From Channa striata (lineage: Eukaryota > Chordata > Actinopteri > Anabantiformes > Channidae), in assembly GCA_033026295.1 (NCBI GenBank), contig CM065172.1, forward strand, positions 14,751,165-14,815,164: a stretch of 64,000 bases of DNA, read 5' to 3'. Below the pieces are notes generated by a model. That model had not been told where the DNA came from, made no database searches, and saw nothing but the letters and a program-made list of their open reading frames with translations. A program made the translations under genes and the position numbers. Shown here in pieces: positions 1 through 15,060 of the stretch; the first letter of the stretch is position 1, and the number at the start of each line of letters is the position of its first letter.

Positions 1-3000
1 TGCACTCGGTTTAATAACCACATGACGCACTTTAGTCATTTACTTATTAACCAGTGTTGAAAATAATCAAACATACATTCCTGTTCCTGCACACTACAAC
101 ATCAAGCGTTTATTTACAGAAAAGCTGGTAGTGAACTCAGAGACAGTAAGTAACATGTTTGAAGGTTATTTTTCTGCTTCATAACAGCCACCATTGAACA
201 GATTACTGTGTTTTACCCACTTCTGGTAGAATTCTGGTACATAAGTGATAAGAGGCTCCATTAGTGAAGCCTGTGTTATAAACATATAGATCGCTGGCCC
301 TGAGTGATGTGTGCATCAATGCAGCCAAGCTCTAGTTTCACATTGGGGGTCGAGGTGTCCCCATGGAGACACACAGAGACAAATACACAAAGTAACACGC
401 ATCTACAGGGACATTCTGAGAAACTTCATGAATGTGTCAGTGTGTAGATTTACTGTGGAGCTCAGATCACTGCACCATTAGCGCTATTAGTCTCATCTTA
501 AAGCGACTCCAGAGAGGTCATCATTGTGTGTTTCCCGATTAAAGAGGCTCGGCAACTGCAGCCTAAAGAAGAAACACCTAGCAGATGTTGGTTTTGTATA
601 ACAATAAAACAGAGAGAATCTGCCCAGTGAGATTCATTTTGATCCTTGTGGTTTAAGGATCAAAAGCTACAAGGGCACAGACAAAGGCACAGATGAATTG
701 TTGTCCAAATTTTCCGTCAGCCCCCATTTTCCACAGAGAAGAACCAGACGAGCACTGCTGCACCCCAGTGGAGTGAACAGGGAACTGAGCAGGGTATTCA
801 TCAAAAGAAACATTTTTCAAACTGAAATCAATGTCCATACTGCCAAACATAAAGCAAACCAAGAAAGAGTGAGGAAGTAGCATGTTAAAAAGTAACACTG
901 ATAAAGGAAAGATGAGAGGCAAGAAGACTGAAGGGAAAATATAAAAAAAAAAACGTGAAAGAACAGAGATGTAGAGAGACAGCCCGCCTTTGTACTTCAG
1001 TACAAAAGAGCAGACAAAGACCTGTGGACACCTGATCTCCAGGGCCTTGGACCCATGAGACAGAGAGCCTGTAGGAATAAAGAGAGACGGACAAGGGCAT
1101 GAGGTGCATTTGAGTATATGTGTGTGTCTGTGTGACTGAGTGTGTTTTATCTGGGGAGGGGGTGTAAGCCAGGAAACAGGTTCCCATTGTGCAGCAGGGA
1201 GTAATGAGGGACGTAATGAGGGTTTGGGTTTCTAGAGCTGCTCATTACAAGTGCACGAAGGCTCGGCCCGAGACAGCCAAGGGACTGAGAGAGCAAGGGG
1301 GGTCACTGGATATCAATGTAGATAGTAAAGCTTTCTCCTGATAGTGGTTAACAGCTGTCAGTCTCAAACTACCACACAGGGAGTAGAAGTCACAGTGTGG
1401 ACTATAATAATGCCAACTGGATGCTTACGGTTGAAGCTATGAAGCTGTGTAAGTTATAGCTAAACTGTAAAAAATATGAAAAACTGGTGATGATGTTGTT
1501 ATTTTGGATGCATTTATGTTATTGGCATTTCAATTTTTCTGCAGTAATATCATTGACCACTTGGGGGCAGCAAACGACACTGATGCGTCAGTGCTGTAGT
1601 GTTGCCTCAAAAGATCAGAAAATATGAGCTACACCATCATTGTCCGGTAATTCATGTCTATTTACTGACTAACAAGAAAAATTTAGAATAAGAATGAACA
1701 TATGCACACAAACAACACATGCCACGGAATGATTGGGGAACAAATCTATCAGTCACTCTCTGTTATAGTGTTCAACCCACAATGATCTAGAGACAATGTT
1801 TTAACTGATAATAATATATGTTTAGGATATTTTTTAATGTATGTAATTTGGTGTAAAATATGTTTGAATTTTACTTTAATATTATTACAACAAATTAATG
1901 TGTACGCGGCAGACAAAACCAAAGACAAAGAACAATTCGTCAGTAACATACAGTTATACAAGAGTTTTAAATTGTTACATTAAGTTATTTTAATTTCAAA
2001 ATTGCAAAAATTATAAAAGTTATTCAATATGTTGTTTGCCCAAATTACCTGAATAATTTGCACATTTCTTGCCTGACCTATCCAACATCACCTTGTTGCA
2101 TTTAAAGACATTCGGTATTTGTTCCATAAAAGATACACAAAGTTTGTCATCCTTATTGTATTGTAAATATAATAACTGAATTTTAACTCACTATTGTCTC
2201 TCTCACACACACACAAACACACACGCAATGAGCTGAATGAAGAACTGTCCTGTAAACCCTCACTTCGGAAATTTCCCAGATCCAACTTTCGAAATGTTCT
2301 AGTCTATAGAAAGACGCAGTATAACACAACACAAACTCACATTCTAGCTCAGATAAAACTCAGCCACCCTCCTTATCATTGTGCAGAGGATGACACAGGA
2401 AACACAAACGCAAATATGTCAGGGTTAAATGGAACAAATGAAAGGTTGTGATTGACGAATAGATAAAAAACAAACACATGAACATGCGCGAACACACTTC
2501 ATTGTGTGCGTTTTTTCACGTAAGAACGACAGAGCCATAACTTCCTCTTCCACTTTAGTAGCTAAACAACCCCCCAAAATGCAAACAGTATATTTCGGCT
2601 AATCTGACAGGCTGAAAGGCCACAGCGGAACAGAACAACACATTAATAGTTAGGTGAAGAGGGATTTACAGTGTACACATGTGTACTCTGTGTATGTATA
2701 CACAATGAATTAGAGAGCTGTCATCTTTACAAAATGTATGTGCTGCACGCAGTCACTTCCTTTAGCTGGGAAACCAGAGATTCGATAGCAGCGTGGGTCA
2801 CTTATGAAGGTGAAGTTGAATGTTCTGTAGTCGCTATTTGATGGTTTTAAAGTCTCCCTCCTCTTTGTTCCCTCGCAGTGTATATGTCTAGGAGAGTTTT
2901 ACAGTCCCAGCTTTGCAAGTGTTTGTCCAGAGATGCAAATACCACCTGATTCATCTCCACGTGTACATCCATCAGAGCTGTAAAGCCCTGGATGTCACCT

Positions 3001-3710
3001 TGTCATCCCTCAGCTTGGTTGTCTGACTGTGTAAACTCCGGAGACTGACACTGAGACCGGGCAGGACGGGCTGGTAAGTGGAATGTAAGCATGGGGGAAA
3101 TGTGAGAACTTGTCTGTGACTCGCGCTCTGTGTGCAGTCCAAAACACCTTTTGAATTTTCTTGTATGAGCAGCATGAAACTTCGAGGGTTTACCTGACTT
3201 GTTTTTACAAAGAGTGTAGTTGCTCCTGGTGATCAAACAGTGCATCCGATTGTGTAAAAATCTAAATATGACATTTTGAAGCAACCTCATCTTCAATTCA
3301 TCTGTTCAACATAAAGGACAAGGAAACACTGTGCAAAGTGAGACCTGTGCTTAAAAGGAGACGGTTTAAGTAAAGGTAACACTTTCAGGGCTTCTGGCAT
3401 CCAGCCATGACACTTTCTATCGCACATTTCTAAGGAGACTGAGTGAGTGTGTGCACTTCATTATAACGTGGGTACAAAATCTGTTCACATCATGTGGAGA
3501 CTCGCCTTCCATATGGGGATAAGAATGCAGAGAAACTATTTATTTAAGGGTTAAGACTTGATGTAGGTCTGTCTATGGGAGGACTCCTTTGGGTTTCAGA
3601 CATTTAAGCGATTGGTGGTTGATTGAAGTAATAATCAAGCTAATCAAGTCGATGTCAACAACTATGGATCATAATAAGACTTTCATCAAAAAAAAACATT
3701 CTTGGTGACA

Positions 3711-3751
3711 CACACTCACTGGCCACTTCATTAGGAACACCTGTGCATCAT
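3711..3751. mobile_element. Fragment resembling the end of a dispersed fish DNA transposon
   Basis: The stretch CACTCACTGGCCACTTCATT, followed by AGGAACACCTGTGCAT, closely resembles a terminal sequence that I recall as scattered through many fish genomes. No matching inverted copy was seen nearby and no transposase frame follows, so this looks like a solo end or a heavily decayed copy. The family assignment is from memory and is not firm. Confidence 0.45.
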
Positions 3752-6700
3752 TCTCATCCATTTCAAACGCAGTAGGGTGGCACCCCTCACTCCAAAATGA
3801 CCCACTATAACCTTAATGATAAACACAAAGTAGAAGTATCACCTTTCTGTCACTTTCAATTTTGATGATTTTTAATGATTTAATGATTGCAGAGCTCCTG
3901 TACTGAATTGCATTAGACTGAACATGTGTACTTGCTGATGTGGCCCGTGAGTTTCAGAGGTTGGATGGATCCCCAGTGCATTCAAGGATCAACTGTGTTA
4001 CTTTGATCCCCTAACTCATACGGGGCCATCACCTTTATGATTGGTCCAAAAAAATCAGTTGACCACCAAGGATCTGCATAACACAATATATTCCCATGAG
4101 TCTTGTCTTGCTGTTTGTTAACTTTAATCAAACGGACGTTAGATGGTAACCACAGTGCACGTTACCTGCTTTACTAAAAATCAGCATGTTAATATCGTCA
4201 TGGTGAGCAGGATGCTAACAGTGGAACAAATGCCTTATCGTATTGGGTTCCTGTACTTGTCACCAAAATCTGAATCATTTATTTTCAGATAGAAACATAC
4301 AGTACATGTGTCTACATTTGGCATTTATCAAGGAGCTGAAAGTGACAATAACTAACCCTATATCTTGTATTACCAAGCTATTGTAGGCATAAATGGGAAT
4401 TTTAAGCAGCTTACCACAGCATGAGAGTGTGTTGACACACACAGATTTTTTTCCTCACTGACTATGACTCCAACAATATTACTCCACACAAAAAACAAAA
4501 TATGATCCGTGCATGTCTCTTCATCTTTCCACGGCTGTAATTTAGAATCTAACATGCCACTGTAATTGACCACAAACCAATGATTAAATTGCAACTTAGA
4601 CAGGCAGGACCATTAGTTCAGCAGAAATATTTCAAGATGCCCAGAACACCAATCTGAAAGCAATTACTGAGGGCAGCAGAAAAACTGGAACAGAAACAAT
4701 GTGCGTTTTAGCATATAGCTGTTCAGCTTTTGGCCACTGTCCATCCCACTCATATTCATTCAGTGGCTTGCATGAACATAACTCCAATTAAAGCCTAACT
4801 GATATGGCTTGAGCTATAAGACTCCTGGCTGGGTCTGTGATGGAGGCTCCGGGTTGATATAAAGAAACTATATTTTATAAGCAATTATAAGCCATTTAAG
4901 AATGTAAGTCTTCCCGAGTTGCATATTCTCTTGCTGAATTTTGCTATTTGAATGCATTCCTTGAATGACTCGAAACAGTGAAATTCGTCATCGGCCAATG
5001 CACTCCAGATGTTTGGGTGATGGTTGGGCTTTGAGCTAAGGAGAAGACAGTCGCGTCCCTGTCGTGCTTCCCTATAGCTCTCAAAAATACCCCAGACATT
5101 CAAAGCACACACCAGCAGCCCCGCTGTTCAGCTCATTGTTGTACATTTTCTCTCATGCCCCCAAACACACAGTTTGGCCCAGGACCCAGTCATTCTAGTC
5201 CTCCATTAAGGGTCCTGGTGGCAGTGGGACTGCCCTGTCAAATGCCTGCAGCGTGTTTGATCCCGTCCTAGGTTTCAAAGATGGACACCTAATCCCTTAC
5301 TGTGGGTGAGGGGGTGAGGAAGGAGGGGTGGGCATGGGGAAAGACAGTAGGCAGAGAGTACAATGGTGAACTGGAATAGGCCAAATCCTGGTCCTTTCTC
5401 TCTGCTTTTTTCCCTCTGTCTGTATTCCCTTCTCTCCCAAGTATCACATTTCTACAGACAGGTAAAGATGGACGGAGAGGCAGGACTGGGGTGGAGCTGG
5501 TTGTTGTCTCATATGTCACATCTTGTACATCAAGAGTCACATTTACAAAATGCACAAGCAAGATTTGACTCTTAGTGCTCACATTATAAAAATGAATGAG
5601 CTTCGTCTTGTACTTTTTTCCTCTCGTAGTCTTTGAAGCCTTTAGTACAGCAGAGAGATCTGTCTGTAGTGTTCACCACAATGTTGATGTGATTAAAACG
5701 CAAAAAGGTGCTTGTCAGGGACTCCTCAGGTGGCCTCTGCTGGCTTCCCAAACTGCCTCTAACTACAGGACTGTCGAGTTTCCCAAAATTTTCAGCCTTC
5801 ACACCAACTACAAGGGTTACAAGGGTCAGGTTGTTCTTAAGGCAGGAGCAGGAGTTTCAACAGCAGGTTATAAACTACACAGGATAAAGCGCAACACTGA
5901 ATATAAACTTCATCACTTAAATCTCCTTTTTTTTTACCGCTGGTAACAGAAATATTCGGCAGCACATTCGCTCTTTACTAATTCAAATAGGGAAACTGCA
6001 CCCGTCCTGCACCTATTTTAGCTGATTTATTGGACATTATCTTACTGTCTATACAAGCCAAAACCCACCTAGTTAAATAACTGGCAACATACTCAGGAAC
6101 TAACCAAACACATGTGATATGCAAATAGACCTGCAGCATCCCTGTAGTAGTTACTTGGTTAAATATTCGCTCGAAGAAGCCTGTGTTTTCCCTCAGTTTT
6201 CCTTCAGTCGTCATCTCCCGTAACACATTCCTTCACCTTCCTTCACGTCGCAAGCATGAAACTGCAGCTCTTTAACTTTCCAGTGTCATTTTCCACCACA
6301 ACCAGCACTACTTGTCTGGACTACAGACTGTGAGAACTAACCACAAATCCACAGTAACACCACTGAAGAAACTTGTTCCCCAGACTCCGTCAAAGTTAAA
6401 TCTTTCCGTTATATTTCTTCTTTGTTGTTTAGTATTTGTATTGCTACTGGTTTATTAATTTCCCATTTCTGTTGTTGGAAATATTGTTATATTGTGTTTT
6501 GAACACACTACAAGCAGCACAAAACAAGTGCCGATGTTGCACAGATTTTTCTGCTGCTTAATAATAATTCATTTTATTTATGAAGTGCCTGACCCATTGC
6601 TTCTATAGGTCTGAATGATTTTGCTCTATTATGGTAGGACATTTTTGTCCTCCTTGAATATTGGTAGGGGCATGTCTTTACTGTCCAAAGACAAAGCTTT

Positions 6701-9234
6701 TCCCCCAATCATAGTCAACATAATCATGAGTAAGCTGGTTCCCAAAACCATATTTTATGGTTCAAACTGTATGGTTATGGTTCAGTGCAGCTGGGATGCA
6801 CCTTGTGCATGTGATGATCAAGCCTTTAGTATGTCACTTCCTGGCCAAACCTTCTGTTTTTCCAAGGTCATATTTCAACAAGGATATGACAGTGTTTGTT
6901 TTGGGATTGTTCCTTGTATTTCGGTGTACATACTTTATTCATGCTGAACGTTCTTATGTGTGGGCACTTGTCACCACTAAACATTTCAAAGGCAGCATTT
7001 TCTATTTTCAGGCTTCATCACATTTGCTCTCTTTTTTTCTCTCCCTCTGACTCTGTTTCTGCCTTTCGTTTTGTTTTATACATTAGTCTATCTCATTGCG
7101 TTTGTAAGTTTTTAATGAAATTCTTCAATCATAGTCAGGTTAGGTTGGACGTGTTATAAACGTGAACCTGAGGGGCCTAATGTACTTTGGAACAATAGCA
7201 GGAATTTTTACAGTTAAACACAGGCCCAATTGCTTTCCAAGCAGGTGGAATTTCTGCCAGTGGATGTGGTTGTTTTTCACTCGGGCTTCGTGAAAATCAA
7301 AGTTCTACCTTGGCTCTAACTGCTGACACAGGACAGTGTAATTTTAAGTGTAAGTTATGTCTTCATCTGTCAGACATTTAAACAGATTATAAATAAGTAA
7401 TTTCAGCCACAATCTCAAATGTATGTGCAACCATATCACACTGCACACACTGCAGTTTTATCCTCTATTGTAATCTTGAGAGGATAAAGCTACGGTGCTT
7501 TGATTTGGACATTTATGTTTGATCCATGTATCGTAAAACACTGCAGCAGAAAAGAGCACAGATATTATTCTGAGATTATCTCCACCCAAATCATCACAAA
7601 GAAATAAATTTGTCTTTCCCTTCACTGTAAATCATTCCAGAAACCTGGTCATTGTTATAGCCCAGCCCGTTTATTCACGGCTTACTTACATGGTCGTTTA
7701 CCACCAATTTGCATTACACAATGATTTCACATAGACATAATACATGTCTATAAAAGCACTAATTTTTCAAACCACTGCTGGAGTTGGGGTTTTGGTCTGC
7801 AAATTGATCCCAATGATCTGTGGTACTATGGTTCCTGGAGACTCTTAAATCTTCCCTGCATCCATAAAAGTTCTGGACAGAAATCAACAGAAACATCTGA
7901 TGTGAAATCCCATGTGCACATGTGTAATTTTTGATGTGCGTAAAAGGCAAATCATGCAGTGTCAGACCCAAAGGTGTCTCTGGGGCAGGTTGCACCACAA
8001 TGTCACAGAGTCAGAGACGCCAAACATGCACCTGTGTCTGACGCTTTGCTCACAGCTGTAAAGTCAGAAAAGTTTCAGATGTGCAGAACAGAAATCCTTT
8101 TTTGGTCATTTAATTTGATGAGTAGCTGAAATGCCACATGCCACCTTAATGATTTACAAGGTAGCTTATTTAAAAAGTGCGTTCAAATCCATGGTGGCCT
8201 ATTTCCTTTTCTTTATGAGGTGAATTAATGGAACACACTGCAACTCATAATGAGAGAATTTATTGCCTGAGTTCAGTCAGCAGCACCTTCTTTGAAGAAC
8301 ATGAGCAGACGCACTTATCCACATGCTACAAATGCACATTTCCAGCATGTTTCAGTTACAGCATCTCAAGTAATGAGATTAGCATCCCAGTCCTTTACAC
8401 TGTGTCAAATGTCCACTTCTGAATTTCCTCATGAAGAAATTTGTTTTTAATGGTTTTTTTTTTTTGCTAAATACAATCTCTTTTTAGTACTGGGCAGATA
8501 TATCTTAGTTTTGTGAGATTCTGTGTCACTACAAGTCATTCCAGAAAGTCTTATGGTAAAAACATGGCACTCTGCCTTTTCATACAGCAGCGTTAAAACC
8601 ATTTGGATCAAGCAAGGTTTATAAAAGTACGATCAGCAATACGGACAGACAGATCTGTCTCTCGTGGCGGTTTTATGGTGCTGCATAATCGCGCCTTGTA
8701 AACAATTTATTTATCCAATTAAAATTAACAAGCCACACCGAACAATGAGTAAGGTGGGGTTTCTTTCCAAAAACGATCTCATAATTTGTCATTATAGGCC
8801 ATGTTTACATTCAGCTTTGCTTTGCGCCCTCATCGTCTTGCCTTATCTCCAGCCACAGTCCTCCAGATGGGACAGGGCGTGTTGGAGTCTGCGCTCCAAG
8901 TTCTTGTGCAACTTCAGCACATTGCCTAGTACATCAAAAGTCGAGATTTTATTCATGTTTTTGTGCTCTTGAGTCAAATGGGCTTCCTGGATAAACAATA
9001 ATATAGCTTGTAGAAAAATCAGTGGTGACAAAAATCCTTGTGTTTTAGATTAGCTGAGAAAAGAGCAACCCCCTCGGCCACGGCCTGCATTATGGTTTCC
9101 AAATTGAAACTCAAGCCCACAGAATGTCATACAGCAGTACAATGCAGCCTGCAGCTCATGCTGTGCTCAGCATATGTGGGCAGGATAGGTTTACCAGGGT
9201 CCGATGTTTTATTTAGCATGTGTCAAAGTGGTTG

Positions 9235-9274
9235 CGTGTGTACGTGTGTGTACGTGTGTGTGCGTGTGTGTGTC
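9235..9274. repeat. Interrupted (GT)n microsatellite
   Basis: Runs of GTGTGT are broken by ACGT and GCGT units over about 40 bp. It is an imperfect alternating purine-pyrimidine tract, with no gene association seen. Confidence 0.9.
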
Positions 9275-12200
9275 ATGAGGCCATGTGCCCCATATTTAAA
9301 GCAACATTGAGGACCACTAATCAACAGTCCATTACAATCGCGTTTGATGAACTTTGGCAAACGGTCCTCGCATAGGCCACATTATTGGAGTCTGTGTGTG
9401 TCCAAGCACATATGTATCCATCCATATGTGGATGATATTTTATTCAGCAGATGTCACTGCCCCTGGTCACACTCATCTGAACAAGAAGACACACAAATGC
9501 AACCTAAAACCCCGGGCTTGGTTGGCTCTCTTGTAATAACCCTGACATCATTAAAAATAAAGGGGGGAACATGACAATTACCACCTATTAGAGTCCTGTC
9601 TTGCCCAGCCGCAAAAAGTCTGCAGTAATTATTCACCCACGGCTGGTGCTTCGTAGATCATCTGTACAGACTGATTTCATTTAAATTATTAAATTATTAT
9701 TATTATTAAGATGTATAGTTTGCTTTATTTAAAAAGAAGAGTTCTCGTACGCTCAGTGTCTGAATTATGGTCCATCTTGACTGTACAAATGAGTCAATAT
9801 GGAGATTTGGCAGATTTACTGAATGTTTATAAATTTGATTCTCCCTTCTTGAAAAGACATAAATAACATTAATTCAAAACGTAACCTGGCTATAAATGTG
9901 TTTTACAAGCACATTTTTCCTCAACATGTTGACCAGCACAATCAGAACAGGAATCCTCCAGTGAGCCGACTTGAGAGGAGGAAGGAAGCCATTTGGTCTG
10001 AAAGCTGTGCTCTCAGGCCAAAACGCTACTCAGAGATGAATCTCTGGGTTACATTAGCACTGGTCTTTGTTTATCTCAGTGTCCACTTCAGATTCGACTC
10101 TGACGGAGTTTTGTCTTTGGACATATACTTCTCTGGGTATTTTAGGTGTCTGTGATTTTCAGCTCTTTTTTTTTATTTGAGTAAAAGGCAAATTGATGCA
10201 TTTCACCTATGCACCCACTGTTTTTGTTGTTCTGCTTCCTTTGCTTTAGTTGCTGTAACCTGTCCGTATTCACTGTCCATCTGCTGGCATGATTTACTGC
10301 CCGATTATGCAATTGACATTAGAAAGCCATTAATGCAAGTTATGTCAGAGTTCTGTGTAAACGTCTCTTACCTTTCACGTGTAAACAGTTTAAAAGAGCC
10401 CAAGTTTATTTCCCTAAACAGGAGTTGGTACTGTGTGACTGGAAGTAAACTGGACCCAAGCGGTTTTTCTCAGAACACGGTTCCAATGAAAAATGCCCAT
10501 AATCAACATCTCTAGATTGTCCAGCGATGGTGTTTCAGTGCCCTTGGTATATGAATTCCAGAGTTTTGGGTGATGATTTAATTTTCACGGTCATCCACTG
10601 TAAGTGCACAGATAAAAAATGTTCATTCTTTTACTGGTGGTCAATGTGGGAACACCTTTGTCAAATCTGTGTTGCCATTGACACACTATTTAAAAGTCGG
10701 GTTAAAGTATTGCTACCCACTCAAGATGTTTGACAGCACTTGTTTGTTTAATTGATGACCTCTGGGAACACTGGACCCGGAATAAGCCTCATCCACTCAT
10801 GTGAATGTGAGACAGAGCTATAAACACATGCTAATGACTATAGACACCTGTGAATACTTCACTGTAGGGCCTCATTTTCACACTCCTGCTCTCTCTCTCT
10901 CGAACGCACACCTCTCCTCCATGCTGCCCGAATCCCGTCTGTGTTTGTCAGAGTGGGTGTATGCAGTGAAAGTTGGTTTTCCATGTGATTACTCTTTGCC
11001 GATTATTCTTTGTGAGTCATCTCCTTGTGTGTGCAAGCTCACACACACACACACATAAAATCCCTCCTGCAGACTGGCGATGGAGACCACCTGGTCACAA
11101 TCACTCAGGGCCAGGGGTTAAAATCATTGTGTCTTTAGTGTGGTGGAAAATGCTCATGGAGGGATTGGAAAGGCAGGAAGGAGGATTGAGTCGGACTTGA
11201 CAAAGTGTGATGTAACCACGCGTCCAAAGCCTGAACACCTTCATAATGCACTCATCTGTCTGTTGAATCTACCCCGGAAACTTGCCGGGCTCTCGGCCAT
11301 GACTGATGTGGTTACTGTGTCATGCAAGCTTAAATACAAAGCATTTTGGTGGAGATACTGTTAAACCACACGTTTGCGTCATGCAGTAACTTCACTTTCA
11401 TCGCTCTAATGTGTCACAGAGACAATTATTTTGATCAGGAAGCAATTTTATGACTAAAAACAGCATCATGCGAATATTTTAAATTATTAAATATTTCCTT
11501 TCAGGGGATTTGGCTATGATCAAGTGTCAAGAGAGCTTTATATTTTCAAAACCTCTGACAGCGTACATCAGACAGGAGGTAAGGCTAATGTAGCAGCCAC
11601 TGCTTTGACATCCCAACATTTACTTTGAAGCCCTGGCAATCATCCACATCTGTCCATAAATGTATAAAATATTCTTTAGTATGTGTGTATTTAACAGCAA
11701 GCCAGCAGATTGACAGTGAAAAGGGCTCACACTGGAGCGAAATATGCCAAATATTGGGTTGATCCAAAAAATGCTGGCAATTTCCGACCTCCTTTGACTT
11801 GCTACTGAGGCTCAGCATTCCCTTTATGCTGCACGTGTCAATCACGTTGTCTTTTTGCATCCCTGTGATACTGAAAGTGTTTTTAAAGGGAGGACGAGTC
11901 CAATTGGTTTCCTGCAGAGCATGGAATGTTTTTGACGGAAGCTGCTTCTCGCCATTAATTTCTGTGTATACACTGAAGCAACTCGTGCTGATTATTTAAG
12001 GTGGACGCTGCTTGTCTGAGAGAATGTGCATATCTGCTGATACCTGCTGTAATTGTGTTTTGTTTGACAGCGTTGACCCATCACTGTTTTGGTTTGCCCA
12101 CTTCCCTTCAGCACTTGGTACAGTTTAGTTTTAGCCAAGTAGCTGGAAGTTGTTGGCTTTAAAGAAGGGCCCAGGCAGTCCCTGTGTTTTGTCCTGCACT

Positions 12201-15017
12201 TACATGCCAGACAGAGACTCAGTGCCATCTCTCATGTGGTTAAATCAATCAGTGGAATCGTCAGCTGGTTTTAATGGTCGCATTGTCCCCGTGCCAAGTC
12301 ATTCTTTCCTAAAGTGTTTCTCTCTTTTTGTCTGTCTTCTGTCCCTCACTCTCCCTTCTTCTGTCTTTATTTCTTCCTTTCACTTCTAGCTCCTTTCTTC
12401 AGTCAAGATTTAAACCAGATCTGACCCCAGCGGCAACACATACGATGAGGTTGTTGCTACAATAAACATCTCTTAAAAACAAAGAAATAAATGGGTTGAA
12501 GCCAAGTCTGTTCGCTGTTAACCCCACTTCCCCACAACATGTGGCCGACACTCTGCAGACCCTCTACGTGGCAGCGGAAACACGTGACGTTATCAGCAAG
12601 TCAATTTTTTCATTTTATATACCGTTGGTTGATGTGGGCTGAACGTTAATCACAAATAGTTTTCTTTTAGGGCCACTTATTTACTTTTTTCAATTACAGT
12701 TCCCATTTGAATTGAATAAGATGTTTATATCCATATATGCTGGGTATACATGGATGTAAAAGACTAAGAGACTATAGGATAATAGGAGCAGCTCCTAAAC
12801 TTTTTATTTGTTAGCTTAAGTTATATCCTCAAATGTTTCTTATACAGTGATGTATTGTCCTTGTTCTCATCACAAAAATGTTACTTTTTTCATAGAACTG
12901 GATTTATTCTCTCATCTGGAACAAAACCATGCCAACATTTGAGAAATGTTCACATCTGGAGACACAGACAGCAGATGCAGGATTAGGACAGCCAAACATT
13001 TTACACTATTATGGGCTTTCAATATTCTCAAGGTGGTTTACTGGGTATCACAGTTTCAACATACTAATGGACCAGATGGAGTAGACCTTGTGTAATCTAG
13101 TGTCTTTAACATCAGTACTCTGCACACACTACCTCTCAGAAATGAAAGGTTCCACCTTTGTGATGAATTCACTGAAAATATTCTCCCCATTTACGTCTGA
13201 TTTCAAATATAAACAGGCACCGCCTTCAGTGCCTATTACAGCTAATGCCGTGTACCCACCGTTCCTACTCTGCCTTCCAGTTGTGGTTCAGGAAGAGATT
13301 AAGATTTGAATTGGATCTTTAACTAGACCATATTTTATCCCTTTAAAAAAAAAAAAAAATTCTAGGTGCATACTTTTGTTAAAAAGTTCCTTGGTCCTTT
13401 TCCATTTCCACCGGGAGCACTTTCCAGTTTCTGCAGCAAGGCTTGATATGCAAACTCTGCAGTTCAATTTATGAAACGTTCTCTCTTTCTTTAAATCAAA
13501 AACATATTTTTTAAAAATATTTTATTTATTTAATAAAATATACTCTGGTCTTGATTCCATTTTCTAGCAAATACAGCTATTCTTAAGCAAGATGGACCAA
13601 ATATTTTGTTAAAACCAACATTACCCATTATGTAACCCAACTGCTGGCATTACCTAATGTAATCTGTAGATGAGGAGGGTGTTGTTTACTTCAAACTAGA
13701 GGTCTTCTTGTAGTCTGACATAATGTTTTTTTTATATATAATTGCATTAGTGTTCCCCCAAACTCTGGACTTTTTAAAATTGTTGTTAATTGTTATTTCA
13801 TTGTTCGACTTTTATGTACGTTCCTCTCTTTCATATGCAGACACACACATACACCCAGAGGACGTACATATCGTTTGGCTTGTGGTAATGTCATTTTAAC
13901 AACACTGAGTGTTGAGTGCTTGTAAAGAATGTGGAGATGAAAGAACAGGGTAAAGTTTCAGGCAAACGCAAATTACTTGACTTTGGAATTACATGAAAAT
14001 TGCTCTTCACATTTTACGCTCTTCTCACAGTCTCCAGTGGAAGCTGCCACAGCCATGAAACTCTGTCTGAGAGGTTAGAGGAATAAACTGTTGTCTACTG
14101 TACAGCTGGTGTGAGCATTGCAGAATTACTCATTTACACTTACTGTACATTGAAAAAGATGTAGGGCTGAGTATTACAGACTGTTTCTCCATATCTAGGT
14201 GTCTGTTTTTCTTTGCAGATCCAGCTGCTACAGTATATTGAAATACAGCTTTGCGGCTTTGTGAGCCAAATTGGTGAGTAGCAATGTTTTTGCATGAGTG
14301 GTCACAATGTGATTGGGAGGTGGTCTCGTGGGGTCCTAAATGGTCAGTTATTCAGAAAAGAAAAAACATCTTTATGACTCTGAGGCCCATTTTCGCCACT
14401 AGACAACACTAAACACGGGGATTTAAAAGTGTATATGTGTGCACACGTGTGCATGTTGCCTCCTCAGAGACGAGGAGATTCCATCTGTAGCTCCCCACAC
14501 TTGGACAAGAACAATACAGCTACTGCTGAAAAGTTTCCACTCACTATCTGAAAACTCTGAAAGGTTAAGTGATGCAGTAAATGTAACACGTTTATATCAC
14601 AGAGAAGTAGAATAAGACTTGGAATTCATTCAGAAAGAACGGTTTATATTGCAACGAACCAGTGGAAAAATACAGCAGCAATTACTGTGAAAGTAATGCT
14701 TGGCCATAAATGCAGGATGGAAATGCTTACTGCAACGTTTGGTGTAACACGGTAAGCAGCTCCGCCTGCATTTAGCAGACACAGGATATTGAAATCTCTT
14801 TGGGGTCCATAATGAAATGATTATGAAACAGTCTCCATCTTTGAATGAAGTGATGGAGTTCTGTGCCGAACGGAGGGTGAAGCTGCGACATCTTTTCCCA
14901 GTTAAAAAGGCTTAGAGAGCAGCCATCTAACTCCAGTGACCTACGTTGATTGGAGAAGTGTCTGGCACAGCGGCAGGGTGTGTCTGCCAAGCTCTAACCA
15001 CCCAAGAACAGCGTAAT

Positions 15018-15060
15018 ACACACACACACACACAAAGAGAGAGAGAGAGAGAGAGACAGA
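15018..15060. repeat. Compound (CA)n-(GA)n microsatellite
   Basis: About 16 bp of CA repeat are followed directly by about 20 bp of GA repeat. On the opposite strand the same tract gives long Ser/Leu/Val/Cys-rich open frames, which are repeat artefacts and not genes. Confidence 0.9.
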